A DNA stretch of 64,000 bases from DAOUKH01 sp965219875 (GTDB taxonomy: Bacteria; Chloroflexota; Dehalococcoidia; SHYB01), in the NCBI GenBank assembly GCA_965219875.1, contig CBDCOW010000003.1, forward strand, positions 930,001 to 994,000, read 5' to 3'. Every line of letters begins with the position of its first letter. The first letter of the stretch is position 1. Below the pieces are notes generated by a model that searched no databases, was not told the DNA's origin, and worked only from the letters and a program-made list of their open reading frames with translations. Made by a program: the position numbers and the translations under genes. Below, piece after piece: positions 42,115 through 50,544 of this stretch.

Positions 42115-42891
42115 ATGAGCGAAGAGCTTGTTGGCTACGAACTGCGGGACGGCGTGGCCGTCCTGACGCTGAACGACGCCAAGCGGCGGAACGCGCTTTC
42201 CTCCAGGCTGCTGGGCGAGCTCCAGGATTGGCTGCGGCGGATTGAAGAGGATGACGCCGTCCGCGTGGTGGTGCTGCGGTCGGAAGGGCCGGTATTCAGC
42301 TCGGGCCACGACCTGAATGAGATGATCGACCGCGACGCGGAGTCCTACGCCGCCGTCTTCGCTCTTTGCACCGAGGTCATGGAGGCCATCCGGCTGCTGC
42401 CCAAGCCGGTCATCGCGCAGGTGCAGGGGCTGGCCACCGCCGCCGGATGCCAGTTGGCGGCCACCTGCGACCTGGCCGTCGCCGGCGAGTCGGCCGCCTT
42501 CGCCACCCCCGGCGTGCGGATCGGCCTGTTCTGCACCACCCCCGGCGTGGCGCTGGCCCGCGCCGTACCCTCGACCAAGAAGGCCATGGAAATGCTGCTG
42601 ACGGGGATGCCAGTGCCGGCGTCCGAAGCCCTGGAGATCGGGCTCGTCAACCGGGTTGTCCCCGACGACGAGCTGGAAGCCAACGTCATGGCGCTGGCCC
42701 GCCAGATCAGCGCCGCCAGCGCTCACACCCTCGCCGTCGGCAAGTCCGCCTTCTACCGCCAAATCGAGCTCGACCGCCCCGCCGCCTACACGTTGGCCCA
42801 AGAGGTGATGGTGGACAACCTGCTCGACGAAGACGCCCACGAGGGCATCACGGCGTTCCTGCAGAAGCGGCCCCCGCAGTGGAAGCGGTAG
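42115..42891 (+). CDS. enoyl-CoA hydratase/isomerase family protein (ECHDC3-like)
   Basis: A 258-residue crotonase-fold protein. The oxyanion-hole segments SSGHDLNEM and GLATAAGCQLAATCDLAVA are present. The first catalytic Glu position, usually in PExxxG, reads TPGVRIGLF, like human ECHDC3-type members, so classic hydratase activity is uncertain. ATG 42115 has AAGGAG at 42103. It directly follows the reverse transcriptase insertion. Confidence 0.88.
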   Translation: MSEELVGYELRDGVAVLTLNDAKRRNALSSRLLGELQDWLRRIEEDDAVRVVVLRSEGPVFSSGHDLNEMIDRDAESYAAVFALCTEVMEAIRLLPKPVIAQVQGLATAAGCQLAATCDLAVAGESAAFATPGVRIGLFCTTPGVALARAVPSTKKAMEMLLTGMPVPASEALEIGLVNRVVPDDELEANVMALARQISAASAHTLAVGKSAFYRQIELDRPAAYTLAQEVMVDNLLDEDAHEGITAFLQKRPPQWKR

Positions 42892-42950
42892 GGGCGTCGG
42901 CGGCCTTCGCCTGCGGAGCACCCTCCCAACGGCTATAATCGGAGCGCGGC

Positions 42951-43027
42951 GCGGGGGTAGCTCAGTTTGGTAGAGTCCCTGCCTTCCAAGCAGGTCGTCG
43001 CGGGTTCGAGTCCCGTCCCCCGCTCCA
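42951..43027 (+). tRNA. tRNA-Gly (anticodon TCC)
   Basis: Full cloverleaf: acceptor stem GCGGGGG (42951-42957) with CCCCCGC (43017-43023), D arm beginning GCTCAG, anticodon stem-loop CCTGC-CTTCCAA-GCAGG giving anticodon TCC, T arm GCGGG-TTCGAGT-CCCGT, discriminator T and encoded CCA (43025-43027). A perfect TATAAT at 42934-42939 lies 11 bp upstream. Confidence 0.96.
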
Positions 43028-43108
43028 ATAGGGCCGAATGAGAGCGGCGGAAGGCTCCACCTCCCCCTTTGAGAGAGGACGAAGTCAGATCCGCAAGAGA
43101 GGGGAACC

Positions 43109-43741
43109 ATGACAGAGCAATCGCTGAAGGACAACTATCGAGGGGTCTTCGATGGGCGCGTCGGGTTCGGGGAAAAGGCCGCCGTGCTCGTCATCGACTT
43201 CGTCAACGCCTATACCACCGAGGGCGCGCCGTTCTACGCCCCGCCGGTGATCGACGCCGTGCGCGAGACCGTCGACGTTCTCGACGCGGCGCGGCGGAAT
43301 GATGCGCCGGTGGTCTACACGCGGGTGATCTACTCCCCCAGCGGAGCCGACGGTGGCGTCTTCGTGCAGAAGGTCCCCGGCCTGCGCGGCATGCTGGAGG
43401 GGGAGCCCTTCTCCGAGGTCGTCCCCGAGCTGCCGCCGGAACCCGACGAGGTGGTGATCAAGAAGCAGTACGCCAGCGCCTTCTTCGGGACGCCGCTCGC
43501 CGCCATGCTGACCAGCCAGCGGGTCGACACGGTGATCCTCACCGGCTGCTCGACCAGCGGCTGCATCCGCGCCAGCGCAATCGACGGCATGCAGCACGGC
43601 TTCCGCGTCATCGTGCCGCGGGAGTGCGTCGGCGACCGCCACCCCGGCCCGCACGAGGCCAACCTCTTCGACATCGACAGCAAGTACGGCGACGTGGTGT
43701 CCAAGGCCGAGGTGCTCGCTTACCTCAAAGGCGAGGCCTAG
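43109..43741 (+). CDS. isochorismatase-fold cysteine hydrolase (N-carbamoylsarcosine amidase-like)
   Basis: A 210-residue cysteine hydrolase. The catalytic triad is present: Asp in VLVIDFVNAY (about 27-36), Lys in IKKQYASAFFGT (about 118-129), and Cys in TGCSTSGCIRAS (about 146-157). The sequence resembles N-carbamoylsarcosine/maleamate amidohydrolases. It sits before a hydantoinase-like gene, so it may cleave N-carbamoyl acids made by that enzyme. GAGAGGGGAA precedes the ATG. Confidence 0.88.
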   Translation: MTEQSLKDNYRGVFDGRVGFGEKAAVLVIDFVNAYTTEGAPFYAPPVIDAVRETVDVLDAARRNDAPVVYTRVIYSPSGADGGVFVQKVPGLRGMLEGEPFSEVVPELPPEPDEVVIKKQYASAFFGTPLAAMLTSQRVDTVILTGCSTSGCIRASAIDGMQHGFRVIVPRECVGDRHPGPHEANLFDIDSKYGDVVSKAEVLAYLKGEA

Positions 43742-43752
43742 CCGGTTCCTGC

Positions 43753-43796
43753 CACCTTAAGCCTCTCCCCCTCTGGGGGAGACTGAGAGAGGGCAC
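43753..43796. repeat. 44-bp dispersed repeat, copy B (identical to 6570-6613)
   Basis: An identical 44-bp block to that at 6570-6613, including the CTCCCCC-TCT-GGGGGAG hairpin. It lies in the short gap between the cysteine hydrolase and hydantoinase-like genes. Another CTCCCCCTCTGGGG half copy follows near 43808. Confidence 0.75.
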
Positions 43797-43847
43797 CACC
43801 CAAGCCGCTCCCCCTCTGGGGAACACCGCAATGAGGATGGATAGACC

Positions 43848-45209
43848 ATGCGCTTCGACATGATCGTCAAAGGCGGGTCCGTGGTAACGCCGGGCGAGGG
43901 CGTCATGCGGGCCGACGTGGCGGTGCGCGGCGGTAAGGTCGCGGCGCTGATCGACGACGCCTCCGGCGCCGAGGCCGACGACGTCTACGACGCCTCCGGA
44001 CTGCACGTCTTCCCCGGCGTCGTCGACCCCCACGTCCACATCGGCCTGGCCGAGGGCCTGGACGATTGGGAGACGGAGACGCGCTCGGCGGCCGTCGGTG
44101 GCGTGACTACCGCGCTCACGTATCTCATGGCGGGGACGTCCTACGGGCCGATCGTCGAGGCGAACCTCGACCGCGCCGCGCGCGACGCGGTCGTTGACTA
44201 CGGCTTCCACCTCGTGCCCTCGGCGCCCGTCCACCTCGACGAGATGGACGAGCACGCCGAGCGGTACGGCATCAAGTCGTACAAATACTTCACCAGCTTC
44301 CGCGGCGACGAGGGCGCGTACCTCGGCATATCGGGCACGGACGACGGCTTCATGTACCGCTACTTCGACCAAGTGTCGAAGCTGCCGGGAGGCGTCGCCA
44401 ACGTCCACCCCGAGAACATCGAGGTCGTCTGGGAGTTGCGCAAGCGGCTGCTGGCGGAGGGGCGCGACGACCTCAAGGCATGGGACGAGTCGCGCCCCGA
44501 CTTCGTCGAGGCGCAGAGCGCCGTGGCCGCGGCGTTCTACGCCCATGTCACGGGCTGCCCGCTCTACATCGTCCACGTCAGCGGGCGCCTCGCCCTCGAC
44601 GAGCTCAGGGCGGCGCGGGAGCGCTACGGCGGGGCCCCGCTCCACATTGAGACCTGCCCCCACTTCCTCACCCACCACTCGGGCATGGAGATCGGGCCGC
44701 TGGGCAAGGTCAACCCGCCGCTGCGCTCCGAGGACGACGAGGAGGCGCTGTGGGACGGCCTCGCCGACGGCACCGTCGACACCGTGGGCTCCGACCACGT
44801 CGCCCGCAAGAAGGGGAGGAAAGAGGGCAGCATCTGGACGTGCAGCGCCGGCTTCCCCGGAAGCGCGACGATCCTCCCCACGCTGCTCAGCGAGGGCTAC
44901 CACCGGCGCGGCCTTCCTCTGGAACGCATCGCCGAGCTAACCAGCGCCAATCCCGCCCGCATCTTCCACCGCTATCCCCAGAAGGGGACCATCGCCGTGG
45001 GTTCGGACGCCGACTTCGCCATCGTCGATCTGGGCCTCGAACAGGAAGTCACCCACGATTACCTGCAGAGCAACGCCGACTACTCCCTCCTCGATGGCTG
45101 GCGGCTCACGGGCTGGCCCGTCGCGACGATCCTCGGGGGCAAGCGCATGGTGGAGCACGGCAAGCTCGTGGGCCCGCGGGGCGCGGGCGCCTACGTCCCC
45201 TCCGGCTAG
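43848..45209 (+). CDS. dihydropyrimidinase/hydantoinase-like amidohydrolase
   Basis: A 453-residue cyclic amidohydrolase (TIM barrel) that opens cyclic imides, hydantoins or dihydropyrimidines. Metal-site residues are visible: PHVHIG (about 62-67), the bridging Lys in IKSYKYFTSF (about 143-152), the His in NVHPEN, the His in YIVHVSG, and Asp/His in GSDHVARKKG. The C-terminal ADFAIVDL small beta domain is typical. It lies between two isochorismatase-fold genes. Confidence 0.9.
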   Translation: MRFDMIVKGGSVVTPGEGVMRADVAVRGGKVAALIDDASGAEADDVYDASGLHVFPGVVDPHVHIGLAEGLDDWETETRSAAVGGVTTALTYLMAGTSYGPIVEANLDRAARDAVVDYGFHLVPSAPVHLDEMDEHAERYGIKSYKYFTSFRGDEGAYLGISGTDDGFMYRYFDQVSKLPGGVANVHPENIEVVWELRKRLLAEGRDDLKAWDESRPDFVEAQSAVAAAFYAHVTGCPLYIVHVSGRLALDELRAARERYGGAPLHIETCPHFLTHHSGMEIGPLGKVNPPLRSEDDEEALWDGLADGTVDTVGSDHVARKKGRKEGSIWTCSAGFPGSATILPTLLSEGYHRRGLPLERIAELTSANPARIFHRYPQKGTIAVGSDADFAIVDLGLEQEVTHDYLQSNADYSLLDGWRLTGWPVATILGGKRMVEHGKLVGPRGAGAYVPSG

Positions 45210-45246
45210 CGCCGCGACCGAGAGCAACCCAGAAAGAGGCCGCATT

Positions 45247-45855
45247 ATGGAGATCGAACCGCCCGTCATCCTGATGGTCATGGACATGCAGAACGACTTC
45301 TGCAGCCGCGAGGGTGCCTTCGCGCGCGCCGGCTTCAGCGTCGAGGGCATCGAGGCCATCATCCCCACGATCAAGACGGTCGTGGAGACCTGCGCCGAGG
45401 CGCGCATCCCCATCGTGGCCACGCGGCTCACGATCCTCGAAGACCTCGACGGCAAGGCGATGGGCATGGGCCACCTGCGCACCCTTCGGCCCTTCCTCGT
45501 CGAGGCCGGGTTCCGCGCCGGCACGTGGGGCCATGAGGGCATCCCCGAGCTGCCCGAACCCGACTACGCCGTGCGCAAGTGGGGCTACTCCGCCATCTAC
45601 CAGACGGAGTTGGAGAAGATCCTGACGGCTCTGGGCGGCAAGACCCTGATCTTCACCGGCATCGCCACCAACGGCGTCGTCGAGGGCACGGCCCGCGACG
45701 CCAACATGCGGGGCTTCGAGATCGTTACCCTCTCCGACTGCGTCGCCGGCTACAACCAGAAGCTCCACGAAGCCTCCCTCCTCAACCTAGACAACATCGG
45801 CACGGTCATCCCCGCCGCCGACTTCCTCGCCGCCGTTCCCAGCCTGGCCGGTTAG
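45247..45855 (+). CDS. isochorismatase-fold protein without the nucleophilic Cys
   Basis: A 202-residue isochorismatase-family protein. Asp in MVMDMQNDF (about 10-18) and Lys in VRKWGYSAIYQTELE are kept. The nucleophile position, usually ATNVCVE, reads ATNGVVEG, so the Cys is Val. Isochorismatases acting on vinyl ethers also lack the Cys, whereas the amidase members require it. The role is therefore uncertain. AAAGAGG lies before the ATG at 45247. It follows the hydantoinase-like gene by 37 bp. Confidence 0.85.
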   Translation: MEIEPPVILMVMDMQNDFCSREGAFARAGFSVEGIEAIIPTIKTVVETCAEARIPIVATRLTILEDLDGKAMGMGHLRTLRPFLVEAGFRAGTWGHEGIPELPEPDYAVRKWGYSAIYQTELEKILTALGGKTLIFTGIATNGVVEGTARDANMRGFEIVTLSDCVAGYNQKLHEASLLNLDNIGTVIPAADFLAAVPSLAG

Positions 45856-46033
45856 CCACCCTTCCGGAGGGCGATGCGCGCGGGGCTCTTCACCCTCTCC
45901 TCCCTCCCGGGCTAAGGCTGGGCGAGGGCGGCGGCTGGATTCCAACGTACGAGGGTTGGAATCCGGCGCGCCGACCCCTAGAGTGTCTGCGCGCCCACGT
46001 AAGGCCGCTGAGAACACACGGAGGATTTGAGTT

Positions 46034-47206
46034 TTGGAATTCGGTATCTTCATCCAAGGGCACGCGCCGTCGCAGGGGCGAGCACACAGTCCGGCCAACG
46101 AACAGCGTTGGATCCGCAACGAGATCGAAATCGCTCAGGCCGCCGACCGGAACAACTTCAAGTACATCTGGACGACCGAGCACCACTTCCTCGAAGAGTA
46201 TTCCCACATGTCGGATAACGCGACGATGGCGGCCTGGCTGCTCGCCAAAACGGAGCGCATCCACGTGGGCTCGGGCATCTTCAACCTCAACCCCCGCGTC
46301 AACCATCCCATACGTCTTGCCGAGGGGGCGGCGATGCTCGACCAGCTTAGCCAGGGCCGTTTCGAGTTCGGCACCGGGCGCGGCGCCGGCAGCCACGAGA
46401 TCGGTGGCTTCGACCTCCGCCACGACGAGACCAAGGCGAACTGGGCTGAGGCGATCACCGAGATCCCGAAGATGTGGCGACAGCGGGGCTACTCCTACCC
46501 CGACGGCCGGAGCTTCCGCGTCCCCAGCGAGGGAAGTCAGATGATGCCGGGCCGCGAGGGTGCCTTCAACGTCCTGCCCAAGCCCTACGCACACACCCAT
46601 CCCCCGCTCTGGGTGGCTGCCGGCAACCCCGGCACCTACGAGACATCGGCGAAGATGGGACTGGGACTCCTGGGCTTCAACGTGGGCTCGGTGTGGAACA
46701 TGGAGCCGCTCTTCGCCACCTACAAGGAGCACATCGGCAACGCCCAGCCCGTCGGCGACTACGTCAACAACAACATCATGACCACCGTCTCCATGGTCTG
46801 CTTGGAGGACGGTCAGAAGGCCCGCGAGTCGTTCACCAGATCGGGACGCAGCTATCTGACCTCCCTGGTCTTCCGCTATCACGACAGCTTCCCCCGCCCC
46901 GAGGGCATCCCCTACTGGCCCGACACCATCCCTGAACCGACCTTGGACGACGTCGATCAGCGCATCAGGGACGGCTTCGCCCTCTGCGGCACGCCCGACG
47001 AGGTCATCAAGCAGGTCGAGACCTACGCCAAGGTCGGCTCCGACCAGCTCGTCTTCGGCTACCCCAGCGACATGCCGCCTGACGAGGCCCTGGAATCAAT
47101 CGAGACCTTCGGCAAGTACGTGATCCCCCATTTCGACAAAGACCCCAAGCACAGCACCACACGCTACCGCGAGGCCGCGGGCGGTCCCCTGGTCCCCAAC
47201 GATTAG
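46034..47206 (+). CDS. LLM-class flavin-dependent oxidoreductase (luciferase-like)
   Basis: A 390-residue bacterial-luciferase-like TIM-barrel monooxygenase using reduced FMN or F420. Seen: MEFGIFIQG at the start, IWTTEHHFLEEYSHMSD (about 49-65), IHVGSGIFNLNPR, RLAEGAAMLDQLSQGRFEFGTGRG, and PPLWVAAGNPGTYETSAKMG. The TTG start 46034 has GGAGG upstream. It may oxidise a cyclic amide or similar compound handled by the neighbours (compare RutA with RutB); this is inference. Confidence 0.9.
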   Translation: MEFGIFIQGHAPSQGRAHSPANEQRWIRNEIEIAQAADRNNFKYIWTTEHHFLEEYSHMSDNATMAAWLLAKTERIHVGSGIFNLNPRVNHPIRLAEGAAMLDQLSQGRFEFGTGRGAGSHEIGGFDLRHDETKANWAEAITEIPKMWRQRGYSYPDGRSFRVPSEGSQMMPGREGAFNVLPKPYAHTHPPLWVAAGNPGTYETSAKMGLGLLGFNVGSVWNMEPLFATYKEHIGNAQPVGDYVNNNIMTTVSMVCLEDGQKARESFTRSGRSYLTSLVFRYHDSFPRPEGIPYWPDTIPEPTLDDVDQRIRDGFALCGTPDEVIKQVETYAKVGSDQLVFGYPSDMPPDEALESIETFGKYVIPHFDKDPKHSTTRYREAAGGPLVPND

Positions 47207-47231
47207 CCAGCGCGAGCGGCGGAGCGTCGCC

Positions 47232-48398
47232 ATGAACTACACGTTCTCGGCAGAGGAAGAAGCCTTCCGCGCCGAGGTGCGCGCCTTCCTCGAAGAGGAG
47301 TTGCCCTCCGACTGGGACGGCCTCGACGAGTCCGGCGCCTTTCAGGGGCAAGGTCTTGCGATCACCCACCGCATGTCGAAGAAGCTCGCCGAGCGGGGCT
47401 GGCTGACCCTGGCCTGGCCCAAGGAGCACGGCGGCCAGGAGCGCTCCGTCATGGAGCAAATGCTCTTCAAGGAAGAGATGGCCTACTTCGAAGTCCCCGG
47501 CGCCGACATGGGCGTCGGCGGCGTGAGCTGGGTCGGCCCGATGCTGATGTACCACGGCACCGACGAGCAGAAGCGCCACCTGCGCTCGATCGCGTCCGGC
47601 GACGAATACTGGTGCACCCTCTACAGCGAGCCGGGGAGCGGCTCCGACCTCGCCTCGCTCCAGACCCGCGCCGAGCTCGACGGCGACGACTACGTGATCA
47701 ACGGCTCCAAGATCTGGACCAGCGGCGGCCACATCGCCGACTGGGGCTGGCTGGCGGCGCGCACCGACCCTTCAGCCCCCAAGCACAAGGGCGTCAGCAT
47801 GTTCCTGCTCGACATGAAGTCGCCCGGCGTCACCGTGCGCCCCATCATCAACATGGCCGAGGCGCACTACTTCAACGAGGTCTTCTTCGACAACGTGCGC
47901 ATCCCCAAGCGGGATCTCGTGGGCGACGAGAATCAGGGCTGGTACATACTGGCTAGCGCCCTCGACTTCGAGCGCTCAGGCGTCCACGCCTCCGCCAACG
48001 CGCAGCGACTTTTGGACAGGCTCGCCGCGTTCTTCAGCGAGCGTCCAGCCGCGCTCAGCGCCGCCCTCAGGAACCGCTTCGCCGAGGCCCAGATCGAGAC
48101 CTCGATCGCGCGGTCGCTGGCCTACCGCGTCTCCTGGCTCCAGAGCCATGGCGGACAGCCGAACCAGGAAGCCTCTCTCTCCAAGCTCTACGGCTCCGAG
48201 CTCGGCCAGCGCGTGGCCGCCTTCGCCATCGACGCCTTCGGCCTCTTCGGCCAGGTCGGCCCCGGATCGAAGTGGGCTGCCCTCGCGGGCAAGATCGAGC
48301 GATCCTACCGCTCCGCGGTCTCCGACACCATCGCCGCCGGCACGTCGGAAGTGCAGCGCAACATCATCGCGACGCGGGGGCTCGGCCTGCCGCGGTAG
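47232..48398 (+). CDS. acyl-CoA dehydrogenase
   Basis: A 388-residue FAD-dependent acyl-CoA dehydrogenase. Seen: AWPKEHGGQERSVMEQ, YSEPGSGSDLASLQT (FAD/substrate loop, about 133-147), NGSKIWTSGGHIADW, and the C-terminal GTSEVQRNIIATRGLGLPR. The catalytic base position is not obvious by eye. It lies 25 bp after the flavin oxidoreductase gene. A decayed paralogous 3' end is present at 50545-50695, on the far side of the inserted island. Confidence 0.93.
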   Translation: MNYTFSAEEEAFRAEVRAFLEEELPSDWDGLDESGAFQGQGLAITHRMSKKLAERGWLTLAWPKEHGGQERSVMEQMLFKEEMAYFEVPGADMGVGGVSWVGPMLMYHGTDEQKRHLRSIASGDEYWCTLYSEPGSGSDLASLQTRAELDGDDYVINGSKIWTSGGHIADWGWLAARTDPSAPKHKGVSMFLLDMKSPGVTVRPIINMAEAHYFNEVFFDNVRIPKRDLVGDENQGWYILASALDFERSGVHASANAQRLLDRLAAFFSERPAALSAALRNRFAEAQIETSIARSLAYRVSWLQSHGGQPNQEASLSKLYGSELGQRVAAFAIDAFGLFGQVGPGSKWAALAGKIERSYRSAVSDTIAAGTSEVQRNIIATRGLGLPR

Positions 48399-48494
48399 GG
48401 GGGTTGCCCGCCCGGACGGCCACCCGAGTCGTTCACCCCCCATCATTCCGCCTGGATCCTGACCGATTGTGCAAAGTTAATAGATGGCATAAGA

Positions 48495-48533
48495 AAAGTC
48501 AGTATTGACTTTCTGAAAAGCAGACCATAAGAT
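48495..48533 (+). promoter_or_regulatory. promoter with operator-like palindrome for the island gene
   Basis: TTGACT (48505-48510), a 17-bp spacer and TAAGAT (48528-48533): a good sigma-70 promoter in an AT-rich patch. The -35 box lies inside the inverted repeat AAAGTCA-gtat-TGACTTT (48495-48512), with 7-bp perfect arms, a likely repressor site. The transcript would start near 48540, only about 9 nt before the ATG at 48549. Confidence 0.6.
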
Positions 48534-48548
48534 TAAGCAAATGCACCT

Positions 48549-49583
48549 ATGAGGTTTGTCATGTTGCCAGAGAGCGACGATAGGATACGTGCCCACGCCA
48601 CAGCGAGTGAGGCAGACCCGTCACTGTTGAAGAAGTTCAGGGCGGACAATCCTCAGTTGGTTCCCGTGGAGTGGGACGGGCGGGGGGCCTTCTGCATGCA
48701 GTTGTGGCACATCGCATTCTTGAATCATCGTCAGCATTCCTCGGGTATGAGGCCCGGATGCTGCCACAAGAGTCCTCTGAATGCCTGTACCACTGACCAT
48801 GAGGAGTTGTGGCAGGATAGAGAAACACTCCATCTGGTCCACGTGGCACATCCCTATTGCGATGGAACTGACGAGGGATTCCGGACTGGCGTTCAGTTTC
48901 TTGCGGAACGTGGTCTGAATAGCGCGCTGTCCGATGCCTCGTGGTATTACCCCGGCCGTAGCAATCTCGTAGTCGTGGCGCGCCCGAGGACGTTGGATCG
49001 AGTCACCTTCGGTAACCTGCTACAGCTTTTTGACTCGAATGAGGAATGGGGCACCGAACGGATAGTGGCTATGCAAAAGGCAGGCGAGCAGGTAGACGCA
49101 GACCGCCGGTTCGCCGAAGCGCAAGCTGCGGAAGCCCGTGGAGACTATGGTCAGGCAGCTCAGCAATTCGTCGATATGGCGCATACCGAGCGAACAGGCA
49201 GGTTCCACAGGCAAGCAGTTAAGTGCTTGCGCGAGGCAGCGCGATTGCTACGAGACCACCACAATGAAGCGGTCCTACCCGTGGCTACTCTTAGTTTTCT
49301 TACCCCTGCCGAGGTTCGCACGGTTTTTCGATTCGCCGGAATGGAAGTCCCAGACTGGCTGAAGCGCATCTGGCGAAATAGCCGTCGCCCAGATTCATGG
49401 GGATTTCGGATGGAGCGGAGCGAGGACGGCACGCGTTGGATTGAATGCGGCCGTTGCGTTGTGTGCGAGAAATGGATGAACGAAGGCGAAGGAGTTTACG
49501 ATACCAACCTCGGTGGTTCCATGCACTCTGACCGTGAATGTTTGGCCAGGGTGGCAGGGATTCCCGCCGGACTCTCCAATTAG
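48549..49583 (+). CDS. orphan island protein of unknown function
   Basis: A 344-residue protein that I do not recognise. The N-terminal half is Cys/His-rich (MRPGCCHKSPLNACTTDHEE, about 67-86). The middle is helical and TPR-like (EAQAAEARGDYGQAAQQF). The C-terminus carries a putative zinc site, CGRCVVCEKW with a later HSDREC (treble-clef/LIM-like spacing). No signal peptide or membrane segment is present. Base composition is nearer balanced than the flanking genes, it has its own promoter and palindrome, and an IS5-type element follows, so it looks horizontally acquired. A short ribosome site is absent, consistent with near-leaderless translation. Confidence 0.6.
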   Translation: MRFVMLPESDDRIRAHATASEADPSLLKKFRADNPQLVPVEWDGRGAFCMQLWHIAFLNHRQHSSGMRPGCCHKSPLNACTTDHEELWQDRETLHLVHVAHPYCDGTDEGFRTGVQFLAERGLNSALSDASWYYPGRSNLVVVARPRTLDRVTFGNLLQLFDSNEEWGTERIVAMQKAGEQVDADRRFAEAQAAEARGDYGQAAQQFVDMAHTERTGRFHRQAVKCLREAARLLRDHHNEAVLPVATLSFLTPAEVRTVFRFAGMEVPDWLKRIWRNSRRPDSWGFRMERSEDGTRWIECGRCVVCEKWMNEGEGVYDTNLGGSMHSDRECLARVAGIPAGLSN

Positions 49584-49736
49584 GAAGACCAGGGAGCACC
49601 TAGACAAGTGCGTGGACCTGTCTGTGACCGCCCAGATGCAGACGCTCCGCGACTAAGCCAGGTTTAACGACCATGCCTCGCCGGTACTTGAACAAGGCGG
49701 AGAGCGACCCACGTCCACGGCGCCGCCTACTACTAG
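49584..49736. other. non-coding gap between the island gene and the IS
   Basis: About 150 bp with no convincing gene. A short frame ending at the TAA 49654-49656 reads LDKCVDLSVTAQMQTLRD before its stop and could be the worn 3' end of another gene. CTAG at 49733-49736 is the left target-site copy of the IS. Confidence 0.35.
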
Positions 49737-50540
49737 GGCGTGTTCACACTAACTGTGCTATGATCTCCGCATGGAAATTACAGAAGCTCAGTACGAACGC
49801 ATCGCCCCCTACCTCCCCGTGCAACGAGGGAATGTGAGCCTGTCGAACCTCCAAGTGCTCAACGCCATCCTGTACGTTGCAGAGCAGGGGTGCAAGTGGC
49901 GGGGCCTGCCGAAACGGTTCGGCAACTGGCACACCATCTACACCCGGATGAACCGGTGGTCGAAGAACGGGGTGCTCGACCGGGTCTTCGAACATCTCCA
50001 GCGGGAACAGATTGTGCGCATCAAGCTCGAAGCCGTTTCGATGGACAGCACCATCGTCAAGGTCCATCCCGACGGCACGGGCGCGCTAAAAAAAACGGGC
50101 CTCAGTCTATTGGCAAGTCCCGGGGAGGCTGGACCACCAAGATTCATATGGTTGCCGCGGATGCTCGAACGGCTGTGACGTTCTCCCTTTCCCCGGGACA
50201 GGCCCATGACGCGCCGGAAGGGCGCAAGCTGCTCACACGCCTGGGGCCGCAAGACCAACCCCGCTCGTTGCTGATGGATCGGGCCTATGAAGGTGACGAG
50301 ACCCGCCAACTCGCGCTTGCCTTGGGGTTCACGCCCGTCGTGCCACCCATCAGCACCCGTATCCGTCCTTGGGAGTACGACCGGGAGCTGTACAAGAGGC
50401 GCAACGAGATCGAGCGGCTGTTCCGTCGGCTGAAGGGCTTTCGCCGCATCTTCTCCCGCTTTGAGAAGCTCGACGCGATCTTCTTGGGCTTCATAGTGTT
50501 CGGACTCATCTGCGATGCGTTACGTTAGTGTTAACACACC
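49737..50540 (+). mobile_element. complete IS5-family (IS427-type) insertion sequence
   Basis: An 804-bp element bounded by imperfect 17-bp inverted repeats (left GGCGTGTTCACACTAAC; right end read inverted GGTGTGTTAACACTAAC, two mismatches), flanked by a direct CTAG duplication (49733-49736 and 50541-50544). It has two overlapping frames joined by a run of eight A. CTAG targets and split frames are typical of the IS427 subgroup. Both ends and the catalytic residues are intact, so it may be active. Confidence 0.9.
49771..50528 (+). CDS. IS5/IS427-type transposase made by -1 frameshift
   Basis: The first frame (49771-50178) encodes the N-terminal DUF4096-like DNA-binding part (CKWRGLPKRFGNWHTIYTRM) and the first catalytic Asp in SMDSTIV. 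The second frame supplies LLMDRAYEGDETR (second Asp) and RNEIERLFRRLKGFRR (Glu). They join at AAAAAAAA (50088-50095): a -1 slip re-reads it as AAA AAC GGG, giving one DDE transposase of about 252 residues. Without slippage a 135-residue product ends at 50178. Confidence 0.88.
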
Positions 50541-50544
50541 CTAG

